Assembly: GCA_025455595.1 (NCBI GenBank) | Contig: JALOMD010000242.1 | Location: 1-5,630, forward strand | DNA: 5,630 nt | Direction of reading: 5' to 3' | DNA from: Cytophagales bacterium | Lineage (GTDB): Bacteria > Bacteroidota > Bacteroidia > Cytophagales > 172606-1 | Part shown: piece by piece, positions 1-3,344 of the stretch | Numbering within the stretch: position 1 is the stretch's first letter | Layout of the letters: each line of letters begins with the position of its first letter | Program-made: the position numbers and the translations under genes | Notes under the pieces: model-generated | What the model was told of the DNA's origin: nothing | What the model saw: only the letters and a program-made list of their open reading frames with translations | The model's database searches: none

Positions 1-252
1 GATGAGGTGACGCTGAGCGGCACTGCCGACGGCACCAATCGCAACGGCGTAACCTTCGATGCGGCCATCACTACGCCGCTGCTTATCAAGGCCTCGTGCG
101 TACCCAACAGCGGTTGGCTGCCCACCAGCGGCGTGCTTGAAGTGACTCCGACGGGCAGTGCCAAACGCACCGTAAACTACGGCAACGGCAACTGCGACCG
201 CACCGTAACGGTAACCGTAGGCGAACGGACGTTTGAAGTGGTGGCACGGTGA
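1..252 (+). CDS. C-terminal end of a hypothetical, probably exported protein (5' truncated by window)
   Basis: The reading frame is open from base 1 to a TGA at 250-252, giving the last 83 residues of a protein whose start lies outside the window. The segment is rich in Thr, Val, Gly and Asn in alternating patterns, as expected of beta strands. It has two cysteines, at fragment residues 33 and 65, that could form a disulfide. The tail pattern, a Cys, then a short strand ending VTPTG, then RTVNYGNGNCD, then TVTV, resembles the C-terminal part of uncharacterised Bacteroidota lipoproteins; that resemblance is from memory and gives no function. Such proteins are usually exported, but the signal peptide would be at the missing N terminus. 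The codon usage looks like that of the neighbouring genes, and a strong terminator follows 21 bases after the stop, so this is a real gene end. No specific role is assigned. Confidence 0.75.
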   Translation, partial: DEVTLSGTADGTNRNGVTFDAAITTPLLIKASCVPNSGWLPTSGVLEVTPTGSAKRTVNYGNGNCDRTVTVTVGERTFEVVAR

Positions 253-255
253 ATC

Positions 256-269
256 AATTCAGAATTAGC
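256..269 (+). repeat. Two heptad units after the first gene
   Basis: AATTCAG and AATTAGC stand in tandem three bases after the stop codon of the first gene. The first unit and the start of the second (AATTCAGAATT) are identical to units in the longer heptad tract that follows fabI at 1524-1558. The tract is short and is called only because of that match. Confidence 0.45.
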
Positions 270-273
270 TTGG

Positions 274-311
274 GCAAAAGCCTCCCGTTGTCGGGAGGCT
301 TTTGCTTTTTT
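274..311 (+). terminator. Rho-independent terminator of the first gene
   Basis: A perfect 14-bp stem (274-287 with 292-305) closes a four-base TTGT loop and is followed at once by six T residues (306-311). The stem core CCTCCCG/CGGGAGG is GC rich. The position, 21 bases after the stop codon and on the same strand, makes it the transcript end of the upstream gene. It isolates that gene from fabI. Confidence 0.93.
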
Positions 312-358
312 GGGCAACCCCTACCCTATTTGGGAATATTCGCTAATTTGCCGCCCGT

Positions 359-483
359 TTTGAATCATGGATTCGCACGGATGACACAGATTTCGCGGAT
401 GGTTTTTCGAGAAAACAGTCGCGTCGAATCTAACGCGGCACATCCGTGCAATCCGTGTCATCCGTGCGAATCCGCGATTCAAG
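359..483. repeat. 125-bp element with 43-nt imperfect inverted repeat arms built of 9-nt units
   Basis: The arms 359-401 and 441-483 are reverse complements at 37 of 43 positions. The right arm is made of four tandem 9-mers: CATCCGTGC, AATCCGTGT, CATCCGTGC and GAATCCGCG. Each outer foot is itself a small palindrome, GAATC-ATG-GATTC at 362-374 and GAATC-CGC-GATTC at 468-480. The 39-nt centre can form two more hairpins: 402-407 with 411-416, and CGCGT/ACGCG at 420-424 with 433-437. The whole could fold as one long stem with a two-armed tip. It carries no plausible gene; open frames across it are by-products of the repeat. It may be an interspersed non-coding element such as a MITE-like or REP-like sequence, but no transposase is visible. 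Confidence 0.8.
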
Positions 484-489
484 ACAAAA

Positions 490-520
490 GCCGTTTTGGG
501 CAAAAAACGGCCAAAACGAC
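490..520 (-). repeat. 31-bp palindrome, copy A
   Basis: This copy lies in reverse orientation and differs from the window consensus at three of 31 positions. The consensus is left arm GGCGTTTTGGGC, centre GTTTTTT, right arm GCCYAAAACGCC. Read on the + strand, CGTTTTGGGC (492-501) pairs with GCCAAAACG (510-518), with one bulged G. It lies just outside the large inverted repeat 359-483. Confidence 0.8.
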
Positions 521-552
521 CTGTAAAGTCATTGGCTCGGCAGAGAAGAATA

Positions 553-609
553 GTCGTGGCACGACCCAGCCCACGCCCGCGACTCATGCTACCTCAGTCG
601 TGCCACGAC
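553..609. repeat. Pair of GTCGTG-CACGAC palindromes
   Basis: GTCGTGGCACGAC at 553-565 and GTCGTGCCACGAC at 597-609 are perfect reverse complements over 13 bases. Each is also an odd palindrome on its own (GTCGTG, one central base, CACGAC). The pair can therefore form two small hairpins or one 13-bp stem around a 31-nt loop. No coding potential or regulator gene is visible nearby, so an operator role is not assigned. Confidence 0.7.
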
Positions 610-613
610 ACGT

Positions 614-644
614 TGCGTTTTGGGCGTTTTTTACCCAAAACGCC
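614..644 (+). repeat. 31-bp palindrome, copy B
   Basis: This copy differs from the consensus at two of 31 positions. GCGTTTTGGG (615-624) pairs perfectly with CCCAAAACGC (634-643) around a T-rich loop. It directly abuts the repeat tract in front of fabI. The six T residues lie in the loop, not after the stem, so it is not a standard intrinsic terminator in this orientation. Confidence 0.85.
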
Positions 645-711
645 AACCTTCCAACCTGTAACCTTGCAACCTGTAACCTGTAACTTTCCAACCTTTAACC
701 CGCAACTTCTC
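645..711 (+). repeat. Degenerate 7/8-nt tandem repeat upstream of fabI
   Basis: Nine units begin with AAC and have lengths of 8, 7, 8, 7, 7, 8, 7, 7 and 8 bases, for example AACCTTCC, AACCTGT and AACTTTCC. The last unit ends one base before the fabI ATG. On the coding strand the tract has only 5 G in 67 bases and no purine-rich ribosome binding site. It probably forms an unstructured leader if transcribed; that is inference. Confidence 0.85.
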
Positions 712-712
712 A

Positions 713-1525
713 ATGGCTTACAATCTGTTAAAAGGCAAACGCGGCATCATCACCGGCGCATTGGACGAAAACTCCATTGCTTGGAAAATCGCCCAGCGGG
801 CTTACGAAGAAGGAGCCACCTTTACGCTGACCAACGCCCCCATCGCCATGCGCATGGGAGCCATCAACCAACTGGCCGAGCAGTGCCAGTCGAAGGTGAT
901 TGCCGCCGATGCCACCGTGACGGAAGACTTGGAAAAACTCTACAACGAGTCAACCGAGTTTTTGGGCGGCAAGGTTGACTTCGTGTTGCACTCCATCGGC
1001 ATGAGCACCAACATCCGCAAAGGCCGTCCGTACGGCGACCTCAACTACGACTGGTTTGTGAAGAGCCTCGACGTGTCGGCGTTGTCGCTGCACAAGATGC
1101 TGCAAGTAGCTGAGAAACTGGACGTTATCGCCGAACACGGCTCGGTGGTGGCTTTGTCTTACATCGCCGCGCAACGGGTGTTCCCCGACTACACCGACAT
1201 GGCGCAGGCCAAGGCCCTGCTCGAATCCATCGTGCGCAGCTACGGCTACCGCTACGGCAAATTGAAGAATGTACGGGTGAACTCGGTGTCGCAGTCGCCC
1301 ACCAAAACCACGGCCGGCACGGGCATCAGCGGCTTCGACGTGATGTACGACTACGCCGACCAACTTTCACCACTCGGAAACGCCTCCGCCGACGAATGCG
1401 CCGATTACGTCATCACGCTCTTCTCCGACCTAACCCGCAAGGTGACCATGCAGAACCTCTACCACGACGGCGGCTTCGCCCACGTGGGCATCAGCGAGGG
1501 TATTGTGGAGAAAATGAAAGACTAA
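713..1525 (+). CDS. fabI: Enoyl-[acyl-carrier-protein] reductase (NADH), FabI
   Basis: FabI catalyses the last step of each cycle of type II fatty acid elongation in the cytosol, reducing trans-2-enoyl-ACP with NADH. The 270-residue length matches Bacteroidota FabI. It is a short-chain dehydrogenase/reductase fold. The N-terminal nucleotide-binding segment reads GIITGALDENSIAWKIAQ (11-28). HSIGM at 93-97 includes the glycine equivalent to the E. coli triclosan-resistance site Gly93. The active-site pair Tyr160 and Lys167 keeps the Tyr-x6-Lys spacing, with a further Tyr150 in ALSYIAAQR equivalent to E. coli Tyr146. SQSPTKTTAGTGI (193-205) is the substrate-binding loop region. The ATG at 713 is the family start (MAYNLLKGKRGI) and follows the repeat tract with no Shine-Dalgarno sequence. 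A terminator follows, and the next gene is convergent, so fabI looks monocistronic. All key residues are present; triclosan sensitivity is a family expectation, not shown here. Confidence 0.96.
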   Translation: MAYNLLKGKRGIITGALDENSIAWKIAQRAYEEGATFTLTNAPIAMRMGAINQLAEQCQSKVIAADATVTEDLEKLYNESTEFLGGKVDFVLHSIGMSTNIRKGRPYGDLNYDWFVKSLDVSALSLHKMLQVAEKLDVIAEHGSVVALSYIAAQRVFPDYTDMAQAKALLESIVRSYGYRYGKLKNVRVNSVSQSPTKTTAGTGISGFDVMYDYADQLSPLGNASADECADYVITLFSDLTRKVTMQNLYHDGGFAHVGISEGIVEKMKD

Positions 1526-1558
1526 TTCAGAATTGTGAATTCAGAATTATGAATTGGG
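1524..1558 (+). repeat. Five tandem heptads starting in the fabI stop codon
   Basis: Exact-phase 7-mers AATTCAG, AATTGTG, AATTCAG, AATTATG and AATTGGG run from the last two bases of the fabI TAA to the first base of the terminator stem. The first four bases, AATT, are invariant. The tract therefore exactly fills the space between stop codon and terminator. Confidence 0.85.
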
Positions 1559-1594
1559 GCGTTTTGGGCAGAATTTGCCTAAAACGCCTTTTTT
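1558..1594 (+). terminator. fabI intrinsic terminator (31-bp palindrome, copy C)
   Basis: A 13-bp stem with one G-T pair (1558-1570 with 1576-1588) closes a five-base loop and is followed by six T residues (1589-1594), 32 bases after the fabI stop. The same 31 bases (1558-1588) are a copy of the interspersed palindrome, differing from consensus at five positions, four of them in the loop. This is the only copy with a T run directly after the stem, so here the repeat appears to serve as a functional terminator. Confidence 0.9.
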
Positions 1595-1743
1595 GTAGCA
1601 CATGCTTCAGCCTGTGCGCCGCCGTAAGGCGGGTTTTAATCAGCAAAAAGACACTGTTTCGATTGTTGCTGTAGATAAGAAATCCTAACGGATTTGGCTT
1701 CGCCGAACTTATGTTTCGCACAGGCTGAAGCATGTGCTACAAA
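1592..1743. repeat. 152-bp element with perfect 27-bp terminal inverted repeats
   Basis: Bases 1592-1618 and 1717-1743 are perfect reverse complements (TTTGTAGCACATG... and ...CATGTGCTACAAA). The 98-nt interior folds further: CCGCC-GTAA-GGCGG at 1619-1632, CAGCAA (1641-1646) with TTGCTG (1666-1671), and AAATCC-TAAC-GGATTT at 1680-1695. The element fills the space between the convergent fabI and methyltransferase genes, overlaps the T run of the fabI terminator, and ends 7 bases from the methyltransferase stop codon. It has no convincing coding content. It could be a MITE-like insertion, a bidirectional transcription barrier or a structured RNA; the sequence alone does not decide. Confidence 0.85.
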
Positions 1744-1750
1744 CGCTGGC

Positions 1751-2929
1751 CTATTCAACTTGCAGCACCAGCCCTTTCAAATATTCACCTTCGGGGTGGA
1801 AGATGCTGACCGGGTGGTCGGGCGGCTGAGTGAGTTGGTGCAGGATGCGCACGTTGCGCCGGGCATCGGCGGCGGCGGAGAAGACGATTTTACGGAACAA
1901 ATCTCTGTCCACGTTCTGCGAACACGAAAACGTGAACACAATCCCGCCCGGTTTTATTTTTTGGAAAGCCTTCAGGTTCAATTCTTTGTAACCACGCGCG
2001 GCGTTCGGAACGGACTTGGCGTTTTTGGCAAAGGCGGGCGGGTCAAGCACCATCAGGCCGTAGTCGTCAGGGGCGTTTTTGAGGAAATCGAAGCAGTCCT
2101 CGGCAAACGACTGGTGCGCCGCCGCGCCGAAGTTAAGCCGCACGTTTTCGTCGGCGAGGCGCACGGCTTCCTTCGACATATCCACCGAATGCACTTCCTT
2201 GGCCCCGCCCGCCAGCGCGTACACGCTGAAACCGCCCGTGTAGCTGAACGCATTCAGCACCTTTTGGCCCGCTGCGTACTGGCGCAGCAACGCCCGGTTG
2301 TCGCGTTGGTCAAGGAAAAACCCCGTCTTTTGGCCTTTTTCAAAGTCTATCCGAAACGACAAGCCGTTTTCGCAAATCGTGACCGTGTTCTCCGGAGCCG
2401 GTTCGGTCAAAAAGCCGTTTTCCAAAGTCACGGCTTCGCGGAAATTCGCGCTGTGCTTGTTTTTCAGGTACACGTGCCTCACGCCCACCCGTTGCAGTCC
2501 GTTCACAATGTGCGGGGCCACGTTTTCGCTGCCTTTGATGAGCAGTTGCAGCACCGCCAAGTCGCCGTACAGGTCGGCGATGACACCGGGCAGGAAGTCG
2601 CCCTCGGCGTGGAGCAAGCGGCAGGCGTTGGTGTCCGGCCCCAGCACGTGCCGACGGCGCAGTTCATAAGCCGCCTCTATTTTCCGGTGCCAGTAGTCGG
2701 GCTGGCTGAAATCGGTTGCTTGGTCGGAAAAATCGAACAAGCGGCACACGATTTGGCTCTGCGGGTCGTAGAAGCCGTAGGCCAAGTGATTGCCTTGGTT
2801 ATCAAGCACTTGCACCACGTCGCCGTTGGCGGCTTTGGGCTGCTGCTTCACGCCGCCCGAAAAAATCCACGGGTGCCGGTTGACGACCGACCGTTCGCGG
2901 CCGGACTTCAGAATTAGGGTTGGATACAT
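1751..2929 (-). CDS. rlmI: Class I SAM-dependent rRNA methyltransferase, RlmI family (23S rRNA m5C1962)
   Basis: RlmI of E. coli places the 5-methyl group on C1962 of 23S rRNA; this 392-residue protein has the same architecture and length. Residues 1-70 form a PUA-like RNA-binding domain with the typical RHPWIFSGGV (18-27). A central domain follows, then GQKTGFFLDQRDNR (199-212), a hallmark of this family. The Rossmann methyltransferase domain shows SAM motif I, VLNAFSYTGGFSVYAL (224-239), the acidic VDMS (249-252), DPPAF (296-300), and TFSCS (333-337) with the likely catalytic Cys336. The C terminus has the conserved HPEGEYLKGL (378-387). I chose the ATG at 2929-2927 because MYPTLILKSGRERS is the usual family start. 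The frame stays open to an ATG at 3019, but that 30-residue extension is translated from repeats and is not conserved-looking. No Shine-Dalgarno sequence precedes the start. The exact target base is inferred from E. coli. Confidence 0.9.
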   Translation of the reverse strand: MYPTLILKSGRERSVVNRHPWIFSGGVKQQPKAANGDVVQVLDNQGNHLAYGFYDPQSQIVCRLFDFSDQATDFSQPDYWHRKIEAAYELRRRHVLGPDTNACRLLHAEGDFLPGVIADLYGDLAVLQLLIKGSENVAPHIVNGLQRVGVRHVYLKNKHSANFREAVTLENGFLTEPAPENTVTICENGLSFRIDFEKGQKTGFFLDQRDNRALLRQYAAGQKVLNAFSYTGGFSVYALAGGAKEVHSVDMSKEAVRLADENVRLNFGAAAHQSFAEDCFDFLKNAPDDYGLMVLDPPAFAKNAKSVPNAARGYKELNLKAFQKIKPGGIVFTFSCSQNVDRDLFRKIVFSAAADARRNVRILHQLTQPPDHPVSIFHPEGEYLKGLVLQVE

Positions 2930-2953
2930 TTGGAAAGCGGAATGTCTATCAAG

Positions 2954-2981
2954 AAGTGAGAAGTGAGGAGCGAGAAGTGAG
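2954..2981 (-). repeat. Four tandem heptads upstream of rlmI
   Basis: On the + strand AAGTGAG, AAGTGAG, GAGCGAG and AAGTGAG follow each other in exact 7-nt phase. On the rlmI coding strand these are CTCACTT-type units with a single G in 28 bases, ending 24 bases before the ATG. Weaker units of the same composition may continue towards the start. Confidence 0.85.
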
Positions 2982-2987
2982 CCGGAA

Positions 2988-3018
2988 GGCGTTTTTGGCG
3001 TTTTTTGCCTAAAACGCA
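2988..3018 (+). repeat. 31-bp palindrome, copy D
   Basis: This copy differs from the consensus at three of 31 positions. GCGTTTTTGGC (2989-2999) pairs with GCCTAAAACGC (3007-3017) with one T-T mismatch around the loop GTTTTTT. It lies upstream of the rlmI heptads. Confidence 0.8.
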
Positions 3019-3019
3019 T

Positions 3020-3035
3020 GGCGGCGAAAGCCGCC
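3020..3035 (+). repeat. GC-rich hairpin with GAAA tetraloop
   Basis: GGCGGC (3020-3025) pairs perfectly with GCCGCC (3030-3035) around GAAA. On the + strand RNA this would be a GNRA tetraloop. It lies between palindrome copies D and E, with no T run after it. Confidence 0.6.
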
Positions 3036-3042
3036 TCAACAA

Positions 3043-3073
3043 TCTGTTTTGGGCGTTTTTTGACTAAAACGCC
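3043..3073 (+). repeat. 31-bp palindrome, copy E (degraded)
   Basis: This copy differs from the consensus at five of 31 positions: three at the left end and two in the right arm. It retains the centre GTTTTTT and the AAAACGCC end. The stem is weakened, so it looks like a decayed copy. Confidence 0.7.
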
Positions 3074-3080
3074 TCCAAAA

Positions 3081-3257
3081 GTCCCGTAGGGACGACCTGT
3101 TTGTAGAAGTGCGGACAGTTAATAGACAAAAGCTCCGTAGGAGCGGCCCGACGTTGTAATGTCAATCGCGGGGTTGTAATGTCAATCGGGCCGCTCCTAC
3201 GGAGCTTGTTTTTTACGCTGATTCGGATTTTCTACAGACGGGTCGCCCCTATGGGGC
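3081..3257. repeat. Nested array of short hairpin modules (three types, inverted arrangement)
   Basis: Three related modules share the form G-Y-Y-C-C, R-T-A loop, G-G-R-R-C, then G-R-C-C-Y-G. Module 1 is GTCCC-GTA-GGGAC (3081-3093, + orientation). Module 2 is GCTCC-GTA-GGAGC (3132-3144), with an inverted identical copy at 3193-3205. Module 3 is GCCCC-ATA-GGGGC in reverse orientation (3245-3257). Modules 1 and 3 also share a following GTAGAA word (3103-3108; reverse complement at 3230-3235). Stem positions 2 and 3 change as pairs (T-A to C-G and C-G to T-A). The outer pair faces inwards around the inner inverted pair, an arrangement like that of BIMEs built from REP elements. No REP-associated transposase is present. 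Confidence 0.75.
3130..3207. repeat. 78-bp inverted repeat with tandem 16-bp repeats in its loop
   Basis: Arms 3130-3151 and 3186-3207 are perfect reverse complements over 22 bases. The loop contains GTTGTAATGTCAATCG twice (3153-3168 and 3173-3188), with a 20-nt period; the second copy runs three bases into the right arm. Six T residues (3209-3214) follow one base after the right arm, so on the + strand it resembles a terminator, but no + strand gene lies upstream. Confidence 0.85.
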
Positions 3258-3260
3258 TTC

Positions 3261-3291
3261 GGCGTTTTGGGCAAAAAACACCCAAAACGCC
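3261..3291 (-). repeat. 31-bp palindrome, copy F
   Basis: This is the best copy, in reverse orientation, with one difference from the consensus in 31 positions. GGCGTTTTGGG (3261-3271) pairs with CCCAAAACGCC (3281-3291), apart from the T-rich or A-rich loop. It lies 53 bases beyond the purL stop on the purL transcript side. No T run follows it on that strand, so its role as the purL terminator is unproven. Confidence 0.85.
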
Positions 3292-3299
3292 TTTACCTA

Positions 3300-3332
3300 A
3301 ACTGCCAACTGCTACCGCCACTGCCAACTGAG
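3300..3332 (+). repeat. 6/7-nt tandem repeat beyond the purL stop
   Basis: AACTGCC, AACTGCT, ACCGCC, ACTGCC and AACTGAG are arranged in tandem, ending 12 bases before the last base of the purL stop codon. The units are related to each other but not to those at the purL start. Confidence 0.7.
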
Positions 3333-3344
3333 TTCCGTCTTCCT

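Noticed and set aside
249..683. Open frames in the gap after the first gene (also 321-587 on -, and 496-978 on +)
   Set aside because: They translate the inverted repeat, palindromes and heptads into low-complexity Pro/Cys/His/Arg-rich sequence; the last also runs into fabI out of frame. No family resemblance.
253..712. Bacteroidota-type promoter (TTTG / TAnnTTTG) for fabI
   Set aside because: TAATTTG near 345 lacks the right spacing within the motif and has no well-placed upstream TTTG, so I could not support a promoter. The same search upstream of rlmI found nothing.
1694..2917. 407-residue + strand open frame opposite rlmI
   Set aside because: It is the antisense shadow of a well-supported methyltransferase gene, with His/Arg/Val-rich composition typical of such shadows.
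2930..3019. Longer rlmI starting at the ATG at 3019
   Set aside because: The extra 30 residues come from palindrome copy D and the heptad tract, and the family start motif MYPTLILKSGRERS begins at 2929.
3130..3214. Terminator for rlmI or purL
   Set aside because: The T run follows the stem on the + strand only, while both flanking genes are on the - strand.
3081..3257. CRISPR array reading of the repeated hairpin modules
   Set aside because: The units alternate in orientation, differ in sequence, have irregular spacing and lack unique spacers of uniform length; no cas gene is present.
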